Part shown: positions 35,801-44,774 of the stretch, piece by piece
Position numbering within the stretch: position 1 is the first letter of the stretch
Layout: every line of letters starts with the position of its first letter
NCBI RefSeq assembly: GCF_046614695.1
Contig: NZ_JBKKHQ010000015.1
Coordinates: 1 to 64,000 of the forward strand
Direction: 5' to 3'
DNA: 64,000 bases
Source: Pokkaliibacter sp046614695
Lineage (GTDB): Bacteria > Pseudomonadota > Gammaproteobacteria > Pseudomonadales > Balneatricaceae
Program-made: the position numbers and the translations under genes
Notes under the pieces: model-generated
What the model saw: the letters and a program-made list of their open reading frames with translations, nothing else
Database searches by the model: none
What the model was told of the DNA's origin: nothing

Positions 35801-37180
35801 GTGACATCCAGTACGATCAAATACATGAGTGTTGCTTTGGCCGTCAGTCTTCTGGCCGGTTGCAGCAGTAATGACACCAAGGATCAGAATCCTGATGCCG
35901 GCTTCTTCCAGGACAAACTGGTGAAGTATCAGGTTTCCAAAACAATGCCTAAGCTGCAGATTCCATCACATCTACAGTCGACCACTGGTGAGCTTGAAGA
36001 CATTTATCCGGTCAGTAAAACCGATGAGACTGGCTCTGTATCTGAGCGTTATGGCCGTGCTCCGCGCCCGGTATTCTTCTACGCAGAGGTGGGTAACAAT
36101 CAGGTCCAGATGGATCGTAAAGACGGGGAAAAGTTTATCTCCGTTGAGGAAAGCAAAGACAAGGTCTGGCCTCGTGTCGTTCAGTATTTTTCCTATAACG
36201 GCATCAAACTGGACAAGAAAGATTTTAACGATGGCATCATCGAGACTGACTGGCTGGTCCGTAACGATGAAGCGCCAGGTTTCATCGATGAGATGCTGTC
36301 GTATATCTACCTGACCAGTGATCAGCGTACAGCGGACAAGCTGCGCGTCAAACTGACCACTGTTGAGAATGGTCGTACACAAATCAGTGTTCAGCATGCT
36401 GCTGTGAACATCAAAACCTACGAAGAAGGTGATGCTAAGGCTGACTGGGGTGATGACACCACGTTGTCTTACAAAAACCGCGTGATGTATGAGCTGTTAT
36501 CCTTCCTGAGCAGTGCCAAGGATGACCAGTCGGCAATCAGCTATCTTCAGCAGCAACGTGCTCAGCAACACCATGAGGCCCTGATGGGGCAGAATGAGCG
36601 TGGTAACCCGGTGCTGATGCTGCAGACCAGCATGACCAATGCCTGGAATTCATTGAACAAGGCTTTGGATGATAACCACTTTGATGTGGGCACTCGCGAC
36701 AAAGAAACAGCGAAGATTTATCTGACTTATACCACGACCCTGAAGTTTGAACAGAAGAGCAAGGGCTTCTTTGAGTGGCTGCACTCTGACAAGGAGCCAA
36801 TTACGCTGGATTCTGATTTGATCTCCAATGCTCTGGGTCTGGGCAATAAGGAAAAAGAGAAAAAAATCAGCTACTCCTCTGAAGGTAATACGGATGTCGA
36901 CTCAGCCTCTGCTGATGCCGATCCGCTGGCCAAGATGGATGGTTACAAGATCTGGCTTGGCGGTCGTGTCCTTTATGTCTTCCGTAAAGATGGCGACAAC
37001 GTTGGCTTCTGGGATAACAAAACCGGTACCTACAAGCATACTGGTCGTTACCAGCTGCACATGACCCGTACTCGCAAGGGCGTGCTCATCTCTGTGTATG
37101 ACGAGAAAGGTGAACTTGCCAATCCGCAGGTCGCTGAAGAGATGCTCTGGAAGCTGAAAACCACTATTGCCGGTCAGTAA
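35801..37180 (+). CDS. bamC: BamC outer-membrane assembly lipoprotein
   Basis: This 459-residue lipoprotein has a signal peptide with lipobox LLAGC, an N-terminal unstructured stretch and two helix-grip domains. It is one of the accessory lipoproteins of the BAM complex. It is longer than E. coli BamC (344). The extra length lies in a Gln-rich segment around 245-270 (SYLQQQRAQQHHEA) and a charged linker. The start is a GTG with GAGGAG upstream. Confidence 0.88.
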   Translation: MTSSTIKYMSVALAVSLLAGCSSNDTKDQNPDAGFFQDKLVKYQVSKTMPKLQIPSHLQSTTGELEDIYPVSKTDETGSVSERYGRAPRPVFFYAEVGNNQVQMDRKDGEKFISVEESKDKVWPRVVQYFSYNGIKLDKKDFNDGIIETDWLVRNDEAPGFIDEMLSYIYLTSDQRTADKLRVKLTTVENGRTQISVQHAAVNIKTYEEGDAKADWGDDTTLSYKNRVMYELLSFLSSAKDDQSAISYLQQQRAQQHHEALMGQNERGNPVLMLQTSMTNAWNSLNKALDDNHFDVGTRDKETAKIYLTYTTTLKFEQKSKGFFEWLHSDKEPITLDSDLISNALGLGNKEKEKKISYSSEGNTDVDSASADADPLAKMDGYKIWLGGRVLYVFRKDGDNVGFWDNKTGTYKHTGRYQLHMTRTRKGVLISVYDEKGELANPQVAEEMLWKLKTTIAGQ

Positions 37181-37205
37181 CTGACCTGTTTAATTCACTG
37201 ATATC

Positions 37206-37231
37206 AAGCCGCTTGTTCGCTCAAGCGGCTT
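37206..37231 (+). terminator. Hairpin terminator after bamC
   Basis: A perfect 10-bp stem AAGCCGCTTG/CAAGCGGCTT with a 6-nt loop lies 25 bases after bamC. The T-run is poor (TTCCT), so read-through into purC is possible. Confidence 0.65.
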
Positions 37232-37262
37232 TCCTATTCTGGATAACTGCCTGGAGACTCTC

Positions 37263-37979
37263 ATGGAAAAGCGTGCTCAGCTCTATGCCGGCAAAGCCAA
37301 GTCCGTGTATGAAACCGATGACCACGACCTGCTGGTCATGCACTTTCGTGATGACACATCTGCCTTTGACGGTAAAAAGGTAGAGAAGCTGGATCGTAAA
37401 GGCATGGTGAACAACAAGTTCAACGCCTTCATCATGGAGAAACTGGTTGCTGCGGGTATTCCCTGTCACTTCGTTAAGCGCCTGAACGATACCGACAGCT
37501 TGGTTAAGCGCCTGGACATGATCCCGGTTGAGTGTGTTGTTCGCAATCTCTCTTCTGGCTCACTGGTACGTCGTCTGGGTATCGAAGAAGGTCTGGAACT
37601 GAACCCTCCTACCTTTGAACTTTTCCTGAAGAATGATGCCATGGGTGACCCCATGATCAATGAGTCGTACGTCGCGACTTTTGGATGGGCAGACCCTGAG
37701 CAGCTGGCGCGAGCCAAAGAGCTGACCTTCAAGGTTAACGAAGTGCTGAAAAAGCTGTTCTTGGACGCAGGTATTTTGCTGGTCGATTACAAGCTTGAGT
37801 TTGGTGTATTCAAAGGCGAAGTGGTGCTGGGTGATGAGTTCAGCCCGGATGGCTGCCGTCTGTGGGATGCCGAGACTCGCGAGAAGCTGGATAAAGACCG
37901 TTTTCGTCAGGGGCTGGGTAGCGTGATTGAGTCCTACGAAGCTGTTGGTCAGCGCTTGGGCATTGATTTCAACGCCTGA
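37263..37979 (+). CDS. purC: Phosphoribosylaminoimidazole-succinocarboxamide synthase
   Basis: This 238-residue SAICAR synthetase couples CAIR and aspartate using ATP in purine synthesis. It has the conserved opening YAGKAKSVYETDD, NKFNAFIMEKL, PVECVVRNLSSGSLVRR and LVDYKLEFG. Length is normal. It follows bamC, as in Pseudomonas. Confidence 0.97.
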   Translation: MEKRAQLYAGKAKSVYETDDHDLLVMHFRDDTSAFDGKKVEKLDRKGMVNNKFNAFIMEKLVAAGIPCHFVKRLNDTDSLVKRLDMIPVECVVRNLSSGSLVRRLGIEEGLELNPPTFELFLKNDAMGDPMINESYVATFGWADPEQLARAKELTFKVNEVLKKLFLDAGILLVDYKLEFGVFKGEVVLGDEFSPDGCRLWDAETREKLDKDRFRQGLGSVIESYEAVGQRLGIDFNA

Positions 37980-37999
37980 TTGCTGCGCTGAACCAGAGC

Positions 38000-38031
38000 A
38001 ATAAAAAACGCCCTTCGGGGCGTTTTTTATT
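38000..38031. terminator. Bidirectional terminator between purC and the SH3-like gene
   Basis: A long stem (AAAAAACGCCC with GGGCGTTTTTT) has a TTCG tetraloop and T-runs on both strands, between two convergent genes. Confidence 0.92.
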
Positions 38032-38080
38032 GCTGAGTTTCATTTGGTCGTACTGGATAAGACGCCGCTGGTTCGGTGCT

Positions 38081-38803
38081 TTACTTGTCTTTAGGCTTGG
38101 CGCCGTTCACAAAACTGGCTAAACGCCACTCACCACCTTCTTTGGCAAAGCAGAAGCGGGGAATCTCCCAGAAGGTCACTAAGGATGAGTGCACATAAGC
38201 TTCGGGGAAGTCCTTGTAGACCACCTTCAGCCACAGATCCGGTGCAGAGGTGAGGATATTGGCTCTGGGAGACATCTTTATTTTGCTGCCTCGAGTGCTG
38301 CCAATCACCATCACATCACCGTTGCTGACTTCATGCAGAATGGAGGAGTTCAGGCTGGGCGCTGAGCGCAGGCGAACTTTTTCATCCCGAATACTGGCAA
38401 GGTAGTGCATGCTGGTATTTTTGCTGATGTCCTCAAGGGAGGGGAGTGGTGCCGGGCAAACTCCCCATGAGGTTTTAAACAGCAAATGAGGGTCGACTGT
38501 CTTTTGCAGATTCGCCCAGATGCTTTTTTTGAATTCTTCAGGAATTTCTGCAGGTAAAAAGACCCTGGAGAAGTTGTCCTTACCGCTTTGCTTACGATTG
38601 AAAATGCCGTCGGGGTCGCGCTCATAGGCAAAGTCATCGGCTACCAGTTTCATGACAGCACTACGATCCTGCTTTTCGATTGCCTGGCTCAAGTCTCGAT
38701 AAAAGCGCGCAAATCCGTCATCTGGCTGAAACAGGGTTTCCTCTGCCAGAGAGAGCGGTGACGCTAATAACAATGCAAGACCGATGGCGGCTCGCCACGC
38801 CAT
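38081..38803 (-). CDS. Exported protein with SH3b-like domain, unknown function
   Basis: This 240-residue protein has a clear signal peptide (MAWRAAIGLALLLASPLSLAEE). The N-terminal half has a NTF2-like feel (FARFYRDLSQAIEKQDRSAV) but this is weak. The second half contains an SH3b-like segment (RDEKVRLRSAPSLNSSILH, then VSNGDVMVIG), a fold often used to bind cell-wall peptides. It contains two widely spaced Cys residues (SWGVCPAP; RFCFAKEG) that could form a disulfide in the periplasm. The frame extends 20 residues upstream, but the ATG at 38803 has GAGGA upstream and gives the signal peptide. Confidence 0.75.
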   Translation of the reverse strand: MAWRAAIGLALLLASPLSLAEETLFQPDDGFARFYRDLSQAIEKQDRSAVMKLVADDFAYERDPDGIFNRKQSGKDNFSRVFLPAEIPEEFKKSIWANLQKTVDPHLLFKTSWGVCPAPLPSLEDISKNTSMHYLASIRDEKVRLRSAPSLNSSILHEVSNGDVMVIGSTRGSKIKMSPRANILTSAPDLWLKVVYKDFPEAYVHSSLVTFWEIPRFCFAKEGGEWRLASFVNGAKPKDK

Positions 38804-38982
38804 AATGAACGTCCTCAGTAACGGCAAGTTGGTTCTGCTATGCAGAGTGAAGCAGTAGCACATTCTCGTGAATATGCCTTAAGTTGGGGCAGATAAGATA
38901 ACTCAATCTGCTACTTAACCTCTAGCTAATTCCTGCAAATGCTTTCAGAAAATTTAAACCCGGCAAAGGTGTTATTCTGGCT

Positions 38983-39007
38983 TGACAGATTGCATGCAAT
39001 ATACAAA
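38983..39007 (+). promoter_or_regulatory. Promoter and operator of the hydroxyproline deaminase gene
   Basis: A perfect -35 box TTGACA (38983-38988) is followed at once by the palindrome ATTGCATGCAAT (38989-39000). The 18-base element TTGCATGCAATATACAAA (38990-39007) recurs with one change, inverted, at 43418-43435 before the epimerase gene. The -10 is AT-rich but indistinct. The element lies where a repressor would block RNA polymerase. The GntR/FCD regulator encoded at 40049-40708 is the likely binder. Confidence 0.6.
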
Positions 39008-39062
39008 ATAAAATATTCCAAAGAGCGCTTTGGCTCTTAACGGCAAGCATGAGGAAAGGGTG

Positions 39063-39971
39063 ATGAAAGTGAACTGGCAGGGAGTCTATCCCGCAGCAAC
39101 GACACAGTTTGAACAGGATGAATCCCTGAACCTGGCACGAACTCAGCAGGTTGTTGATGGTCTCATTCGTGATGGTGTCGATGGCATCATCACTCTGGGA
39201 ACTGTGGGGGAAAACTGCTCGTTAAGCCCAGCGGAAAAGCGCCAGGTGGTCAGCGCGGTGGTTGAGGCCGTGGATGGCCGTGTTCCGGTCATTGCAGGAA
39301 CTGCAGAGGCGACGACTGCTGAGGCTTGCCGTTATGTAGGGGATGTCAGTGAGCTGGGAGTCTCCGGTTGTATGGTGCTGCCTGGCATGGTGTACCGTTC
39401 AACGGATGAGGAGGCGGTGTATCACTTCAGCCAGGTGGCCAGTGCCAACCCGGACGTACCGCTCATGATTTATAACAATCCCGTTTCTTACGGCGTCGAT
39501 GTGAAGCTAGAGATGATGGAGCAGCTGGCGACATTTGAGAATATCGTGGCGATCAAGGAGTCCACGACAGATACACGCCGAATCACGGAGCTGTATAGCC
39601 GCTTTGATGAGCGCTTTATTGTGTACTGTGGTGTGGATGATATTGCCCTGGAGTCCATTATGCTGGGAGCTACCGGCTGGATTTCAGGCCTGACGAATGC
39701 ATTCCCGACAGAGTCGGTTGCACTCTTTAAACTGGCCAAAGCCGGGCGCTATGAGGAAGCCAAGGCGCTTTATCGCTGGTTCCTGCCTTTGCTTCGTCTG
39801 GATACTATTCCAACGCTGGTTCAGTGTATCAAGCTGGCGGAGCAGGTGTGCGGCCGTGGAACGGAGTGGGTGCGTGCGCCACGATTACCGCTTCAGGGGG
39901 CAGAGCGTGCACGAGTAACAGCGCTGGTTGAAACGGCATTGGCGACTCGTCCGCAGCTGCCCGGTTTCTGA
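39063..39971 (+). CDS. lhpC: DHDPS-family Delta1-pyrroline-4-hydroxy-2-carboxylate deaminase
   Basis: This 302-residue DapA-superfamily lyase has GTVGENCSLSPAEK, YNNPVSYGVD and the Schiff-base Lys in VAIKESTTDTRR. Context, not sequence alone, gives the role: the neighbours encode 4-hydroxyproline epimerase, a D-amino acid oxidoreductase and a 2,5-dioxopentanoate dehydrogenase, the other steps of trans-4-hydroxy-L-proline breakdown, in which a DapA-like deaminase/dehydratase converts pyrroline-hydroxycarboxylate to 2,5-dioxopentanoate. The ATG at 39063 has AGGAAAGG upstream; the frame extends 11 codons further, but without a ribosome binding site. Confidence 0.85.
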   Translation: MKVNWQGVYPAATTQFEQDESLNLARTQQVVDGLIRDGVDGIITLGTVGENCSLSPAEKRQVVSAVVEAVDGRVPVIAGTAEATTAEACRYVGDVSELGVSGCMVLPGMVYRSTDEEAVYHFSQVASANPDVPLMIYNNPVSYGVDVKLEMMEQLATFENIVAIKESTTDTRRITELYSRFDERFIVYCGVDDIALESIMLGATGWISGLTNAFPTESVALFKLAKAGRYEEAKALYRWFLPLLRLDTIPTLVQCIKLAEQVCGRGTEWVRAPRLPLQGAERARVTALVETALATRPQLPGF

Positions 39972-39996
39972 TGCCGGATAGATTCCGAACGGCTAT

Positions 39997-40026
39997 AAAA
40001 AACGCAGGTAGCAGCCTGCGTTTTTT
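39997..40026. terminator. Bidirectional terminator between lhpC and the GntR gene
   Basis: The stem AAAAAACGCAGG/CCTGCGTTTTTT with a 6-nt loop lies between convergent genes and carries T-runs on both strands. Confidence 0.9.
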
Positions 40027-40048
40027 ATTGGCGAAACCATCAAGACGC

Positions 40049-40708
40049 TTATTTCTTCAGCCACTGCTCAATAGCGACACCCGCTTCAATGATGTGGTTA
40101 CGCAGCAGAGATACAGCGTCTTCCACCTTGCCTGCCTGACAGAGGCTTAAGAGTTCACGGTGTTCTTTCTCCGCTTTTTTGATGCCTTCGGTTAGCACTA
40201 GCTGCATACGGATATAGCGATCGCTTCGCATGTTCAGGCTGGCAATGACTTCCATGGTCAGCGGTTGATTGGCGCACTGGTAAAGCTTAGCGTGAAACGC
40301 CTGATTGAGTGAGCTCCAGTTCTCAATTTGGGTACCGGTATCCAAGGCATTGTCGAACTCAGCCAGAATTTTTTCTGCCTGACTGAAGGTCTCCTCAGTC
40401 ATTAGCGGAATGGCTTTGGCCAGAATGTCGCTTTCAACCAGCGCGCGCAGGCCGAAAAGCTCGGCAATCATATCAGCTGAGGTTTCTGAGGCGGTGGCGC
40501 CTTTATGGGGCTCAAACTCGACCAGCCCCTGGGCTTCCAGCAGCAGTAATGCTTCCCGGACCGGAATGCGGGAGACATTCAGCTCTTTGGCCAGCGCATC
40601 CTGCCGAAGAGGCGTGCCCGCAGGAATCTCGCCGCTCAGAATTCGGTCACGAATGACTTCGGCTACCAGCTGCGTGCGGGTTTTGTGGACGGGAATGCTT
40701 TTGCTCAT
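40049..40708 (-). CDS. GntR-family (FadR/FCD) transcriptional regulator of the hydroxyproline cluster
   Basis: This 219-residue protein has an N-terminal winged helix-turn-helix (IRDRILSGEIPAGTPLRQ, then LNVSRIPVREALLLLEAQGLV) and a C-terminal helical FCD ligand-binding domain with metal-binding His residues. Being embedded in the cluster, it probably responds to hydroxyproline or a catabolite and represses the shared operators at 38990 and 43418. The start ATG at 40708 fits the family N terminus; an upstream extension to 40819 looks non-native. Confidence 0.88.
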   Translation of the reverse strand: MSKSIPVHKTRTQLVAEVIRDRILSGEIPAGTPLRQDALAKELNVSRIPVREALLLLEAQGLVEFEPHKGATASETSADMIAELFGLRALVESDILAKAIPLMTEETFSQAEKILAEFDNALDTGTQIENWSSLNQAFHAKLYQCANQPLTMEVIASLNMRSDRYIRMQLVLTEGIKKAEKEHRELLSLCQAGKVEDAVSLLRNHIIEAGVAIEQWLKK

Positions 40709-40830
40709 GAGTCCTTGTTCACTTCTGCTGTCGACGGGCCGGAACTGGCGCAGAAAAATTGCGCAAGTTTTACCCATTTTGTCGGGCATGGCAAACCGCC
40801 TGTCACAGACGTTTGCCATGGGCTGTTGTG

Positions 40831-42369
40831 CTAGGCCGTGATGAGTTCAGGTTCCAGTGACGAGGGATAATTCTGCAGGCAAAGCGGGCGGACAAAGCGC
40901 TCGATGGCTGCACTGCCTACCGATGTTGAACGAACATCCGTTGACGCGGGATATGGCCCGCCATGCTGCATGCTCTGACAGACTTCCACGCCTGTTGGAT
41001 AACCATTGAATAGCAGTCGGCCCACCTGATGTGCCAGTGTTGGCAGCAGGTGTGATGCGAGCGGTGCATCACTGTCTTCCATGTGAATAGTCGCAGTCAG
41101 ATGGCCATCGAGTTGCTGAATGACCTGCAGTAATTCATCTTCATCCTCACAACTGACGAACAGGGAGGTCGGGCCAAAAATCTCTTCTTCCAGTGCTGGC
41201 TCATCCAGTAACTCCGAGGCGCTGGTGTGCAGTAACTGCATCTGGGCCTGACCTGCAGATGGATACAGTCCCTTGGCCAGCAACTTGACGTTATTTAGAG
41301 ACTGTCGATCCTTAAGCGCCTCGGTATAGTGCTCCGCCATGGCTGCGGTCAGCATCGTCTGAGCCTTTTGCTCCTTGGCCGCTTTGCCCACCTGCAATAA
41401 AAAAGCCTGCCACTGAGGCGAGTCAATACCGAGCACCAGACCGGGGTTGGTGCAAAACTGCCCGGCGCCCAGGCCAATAGAGGCACAAAGTTCCGTGGCA
41501 ATGTGTTCACCGCGATTGTTGATCGCTCCCGGTAAAAGAACCACTGGGTTGCTGCTACCAAGCTCGCCATAAAAGGGAATCGGATCACGGCGTTTTACCG
41601 CCAGATCAAACAGTAAACGTCCGACTTTTTGTGACCCGGTAAAGCCAACAGCGCGTGTCAGCGGATGTTCGACCAGCAGCGCCGAAAGGCCCGGATTTTG
41701 CCCTTGCAGCAGGCTAAAACAAGCCCCCGGCAACTGATTGTCAGCCAGTGCCTGGCGGATCACTTCCGCACAAAGCGCAGAGGTTCCAGGGTGAGCAGGA
41801 TGGCCTTTAACAATGACAGGGCAGCCAGCCGCCAGCGCTGAAGCGGTATCGCCACCCGGTGTCGAGAATGCCAGCGGGAAGTTAGAGGCGCCGAAGACAA
41901 CAACCGGACCAAGAGGAATCATCACGCGCATCAGTGAGGGACGCGGCGGTTTGCGATCAGCATCGGCGTCATCCTGCACTGAAGCTGGCCATTCACCACT
42001 TTTCAGCAAGTCGGCAAACAGCCGAAACTGATTGCTGGTACGGCTTAACTCTCCTTCGAGGCGAGGAATCGGCAGCGCTGTTTCCAGATGCGCCCGGGCA
42101 ATGATGGCGCCTTTGTGTGCTTCCAGTCCGGCGGCAATGGTTTCCAGTAACTGCGCACGCTTTTGACGAGAACACTGGCGATAGTGCTGGAAGGCTTCGT
42201 TGGCGGCGGAAAGCGCACTACTGACCTGCGGTGTATCAGCATTCAAAAATTCACCGGCCAGCGGTGTCTGATTACTCGGGTTCATCGCCTGAAAGGTCAG
42301 GCCTTCTGCCGTTTGCCATTGTCCGGCAATCAGGTGGCCTGTTGAGAAGCTCATGGTAATCGCTGTCAT
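40831..42369 (-). CDS. lhpG: 2,5-dioxopentanoate (alpha-ketoglutarate semialdehyde) dehydrogenase
   Basis: This 512-residue aldehyde dehydrogenase has the NAD(P)-binding region (VVVFGASNFPLAFSTPGGD; GFTGSQKVGR), the general-base Glu in YGELGSSNPVV and the catalytic Cys in GAGQFCTNPGLV, the form typical of ketoglutarate semialdehyde dehydrogenases rather than betaine or succinate semialdehyde enzymes. It would make 2-oxoglutarate, the last step from hydroxyproline. It starts 5 bases after the epimerase gene. Two ATG codons (42369, 42354) are possible. Confidence 0.88.
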   Translation of the reverse strand: MTAITMSFSTGHLIAGQWQTAEGLTFQAMNPSNQTPLAGEFLNADTPQVSSALSAANEAFQHYRQCSRQKRAQLLETIAAGLEAHKGAIIARAHLETALPIPRLEGELSRTSNQFRLFADLLKSGEWPASVQDDADADRKPPRPSLMRVMIPLGPVVVFGASNFPLAFSTPGGDTASALAAGCPVIVKGHPAHPGTSALCAEVIRQALADNQLPGACFSLLQGQNPGLSALLVEHPLTRAVGFTGSQKVGRLLFDLAVKRRDPIPFYGELGSSNPVVLLPGAINNRGEHIATELCASIGLGAGQFCTNPGLVLGIDSPQWQAFLLQVGKAAKEQKAQTMLTAAMAEHYTEALKDRQSLNNVKLLAKGLYPSAGQAQMQLLHTSASELLDEPALEEEIFGPTSLFVSCEDEDELLQVIQQLDGHLTATIHMEDSDAPLASHLLPTLAHQVGRLLFNGYPTGVEVCQSMQHGGPYPASTDVRSTSVGSAAIERFVRPLCLQNYPSSLEPELITA

Positions 42370-42374
42370 GAATG

Positions 42375-43376
42375 TTATTTCACCTCAAAGCCGTAAGCGT
42401 AGGGATCTTCACTGTCGACCCACAGAGTATTGTGGCCGATCACCCGTGCCCAACCGGCGATGCTGGGATTGATCGCGGCATAGTCGCCGACCTGAGTCAG
42501 GCTTTCGACGCGACCTTCAAAAAGACTGCCGATAATACTTTCGTGTACAAAGCTGTCGCCTGCATTTAGCTTGCCACGTGCGACCCATTGCGCCATACGG
42601 GCGCTGGTTCCCGTGCCGCAGGGAGAGCGGTCGATGGCTCCTTCGCCATAGAACACGGCATTGCGGGCATGGGCGCCGGGCTGAGTGGGTTTGCCTGTCC
42701 AGAGAACATGGCTGACCCCACAGACCGTCGGATCATCCGGATGAATGCAGCTTACTGCTTCATGAACCAGACGGCGGACCACCGGACTGTAGCGAAGTAC
42801 TTCACCTGCGCTGAAGTTTTCAAGCCCGTTAAAATTCTTCTGCGGATCGACAATCGCGTAGTAATTGCCCCCGTAAGCGACATCGACCACCAGTTCGCCC
42901 AGCCCCGGACAATCAATCTGCACATCGGTATGCGCAAGATAGGCGGGTACGTTGAAGATGCGCACCTGGGTGACCTTGCTGCCTTCCTGCTGATACTCGA
43001 TACGAATCTTGCCGGCGGGAACATCCAGTAAAAGCTGTCCCGGCGTGCGAGGTGTGATCAGGCCATGCTCCAGTGCAGAAGTGACGGTGCCGATCGTGCC
43101 GTGGCCGCACATAGGCAGACAGCCGCTGGTTTCGATAAAGAGAATGGAGGCATCAGTGTCGGTGGAGCAGGGCGGGTAAACAATAGAGCCGGACATCATC
43201 GCGTGGCCACGGGGTTCAAACATCAAGGCCTTTCTGATCCAGTCATGGTTGGCAAGAAAATCCTGACGTTTCTCGCTCATGCTACTACCTTTTAAAGCGG
43301 GGTAGCCGCCCGCAACCAGCCGCACCGGATTACCACAGGTGTGAGCATCAATGCAGAAAAATGTGCCTTCGCGCAT
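42375..43376 (-). CDS. lhpA: 4-hydroxyproline 2-epimerase (proline racemase family)
   Basis: This 333-residue enzyme has the two-cysteine catalytic pair of the proline racemase family: CGHGT following LPM (first Cys) and DRSPCGTGTSARMA (second Cys). With both cysteines present it is an epimerase or racemase, not a 3-hydroxyproline dehydratase, which replaces one. It converts trans-4-hydroxy-L-proline to cis-4-hydroxy-D-proline, the first step of the pathway. The ATG at 43376 has GAGG 7 nt upstream. Confidence 0.9.
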   Translation of the reverse strand: MREGTFFCIDAHTCGNPVRLVAGGYPALKGSSMSEKRQDFLANHDWIRKALMFEPRGHAMMSGSIVYPPCSTDTDASILFIETSGCLPMCGHGTIGTVTSALEHGLITPRTPGQLLLDVPAGKIRIEYQQEGSKVTQVRIFNVPAYLAHTDVQIDCPGLGELVVDVAYGGNYYAIVDPQKNFNGLENFSAGEVLRYSPVVRRLVHEAVSCIHPDDPTVCGVSHVLWTGKPTQPGAHARNAVFYGEGAIDRSPCGTGTSARMAQWVARGKLNAGDSFVHESIIGSLFEGRVESLTQVGDYAAINPSIAGWARVIGHNTLWVDSEDPYAYGFEVK

Positions 43377-43417
43377 GTTGAACCTCAGTGGAAGAGAGGA
43401 GTACATTGCTTTGCATG

Positions 43418-43435
43418 TTTGTATATTGTATGCAA
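43418..43435 (-). promoter_or_regulatory. Second copy of the hydroxyproline operator
   Basis: On the minus strand the sequence TTGCATACAATATACAAA differs in one base from the element at 38990-39007. It lies 42 bases before the epimerase start, at the promoter of the minus-strand epimerase-dehydrogenase operon (possible -10 TACAAT inside it), and 107 bases before the plus-strand oxidoreductase start. It sits inside a wider TTTGCAT/ATGCAAA inverted repeat. Confidence 0.6.
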
Positions 43436-43541
43436 AAAAGCAAGGCTAAAGACTGAACGCTTCATCTTGTCACTGATGGGGAGGGTCAGGGTCTTTTATT
43501 CCGGGTTTTCGGTGTACTTCACTCGCGTCAGGGAGCTAAAC

Positions 43542-44774
43542 ATGGGCGAGCACGTGGTCATTATTGGGGCGGGTGTGATTGGCCTGACCTCGGCTTTATA
43601 TCTGCAGGCCAAAGGTCGGCAGGTAACGCTGATAGACAAAGCGCAACCCGGACAAGGCTGTTCATCGGGTAACGCAGGGCACTTCGCGACTCAGCTGGTC
43701 ATGCCTTTGTCCAGCCTGAGCATGATCCCGGAAATTCCCCGGATGCTGCTTGACCCCAAAGGGCCGCTTGCGATTCGGCCGGGATATTTCCCCAAAGCAT
43801 TGCCCTGGCTATGCCGCTTTATGAGTCACGTTCGGCCATCATCACAGCGGCATATTGCCGGGCAGTTAAATTTGTTAAACAAAGCGGCAATGGCGGCGTG
43901 GCAACCTCTCTTTGAAAGGACAAACGCCAAACATCTTATTCGCCACGAAGGGGCGCTGCTCGCTTTTGAGACGGCCAAAGCCTATCAACAGGCTGATGCT
44001 TTTCACGCCTGGCAGGCCACGACCTATGATGTTCCCTATCAACGCTGGAGCCGTAATGAGATTGAAGAGCGTGAGCCTGGGCTGGCTGCTTCTATTCGAC
44101 ACGCGATTTATTATCCGGAAACTCATTTTACGCTCGACCCTCTGCGTTTAAGCCAGACACTATTTAGCCATTTCACACGTGAGGGTGGCCGCTTTATTCA
44201 GCAGGAAGTACAGTCCGCCACGGTGGAAGAGGCTGGCGTCATGATCAACGGTGTAATTCAGGCGGATCAGCTGGTTATTGCGCTCGGGGCGCACAGCAAA
44301 CCCTGGATCAAACAGCTGACGGGCGTGAGTATTCCGCTGGAAAGCGAGCGGGGCTATCACCTGATGCTGCCGGACGAAGGCCATGTCTTCCATCGCCCCG
44401 TTACCTTTGCCGAAAAACGCTTTGTACTGACACCGATGCAAGACGGTCTGCGATTGGCAGGGACGGTGGAGTTCGCCGGCTTGCAACGGTTGCCGGATAT
44501 GGCGCGGGCGACGATGCTCAAAAGTCTGATTACGCCGTTGATGGCATCCCGGCCCGGCCGCTCAGGACAGCTCTGGATGGGGCATCGGCCAACCTTGTCA
44601 GACTCCCTGCCCATCATTGACCGTGTTGGGCCGCAGGGCCGGGTGCTTGTAGCTGTTGGGCATCAGCATCTTGGCCTGACGCTGGCGGGCATTACCGGAA
44701 AACTGATCAGTGAGCTGGCCTGTGATGATCAAACGACTCTGCCAACAGCCGCGTTCAGGTTAAAGCGGTTTTAG
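43542..44774 (+). CDS. FAD-dependent D-amino acid (D-hydroxyproline) oxidoreductase
   Basis: This 410-residue DadA/DAO-like flavoprotein begins with the dinucleotide fold HVVIIGAGVIGLTSALYLQ, has CSSGNAGHFA characteristic of DadA-like enzymes, and ends with VGHQHLGLTLAGITG around the flavin. Next to hydroxyproline epimerase it most likely oxidises cis-4-hydroxy-D-proline to the pyrroline. Whether it uses oxygen or the respiratory chain cannot be told. The ATG at 43542 has GGGAG 7 nt upstream; the longer frame from 43341 crosses the operator and was rejected. Confidence 0.87.
   Translation: MGEHVVIIGAGVIGLTSALYLQAKGRQVTLIDKAQPGQGCSSGNAGHFATQLVMPLSSLSMIPEIPRMLLDPKGPLAIRPGYFPKALPWLCRFMSHVRPSSQRHIAGQLNLLNKAAMAAWQPLFERTNAKHLIRHEGALLAFETAKAYQQADAFHAWQATTYDVPYQRWSRNEIEEREPGLAASIRHAIYYPETHFTLDPLRLSQTLFSHFTREGGRFIQQEVQSATVEEAGVMINGVIQADQLVIALGAHSKPWIKQLTGVSIPLESERGYHLMLPDEGHVFHRPVTFAEKRFVLTPMQDGLRLAGTVEFAGLQRLPDMARATMLKSLITPLMASRPGRSGQLWMGHRPTLSDSLPIIDRVGPQGRVLVAVGHQHLGLTLAGITGKLISELACDDQTTLPTAAFRLKRF

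Noticed and set aside
39063..39971. A second dapA for lysine synthesis
   Set aside because: dapA proper is at 34912 beside bamC; this paralogue sits among hydroxyproline genes and shares their operator.
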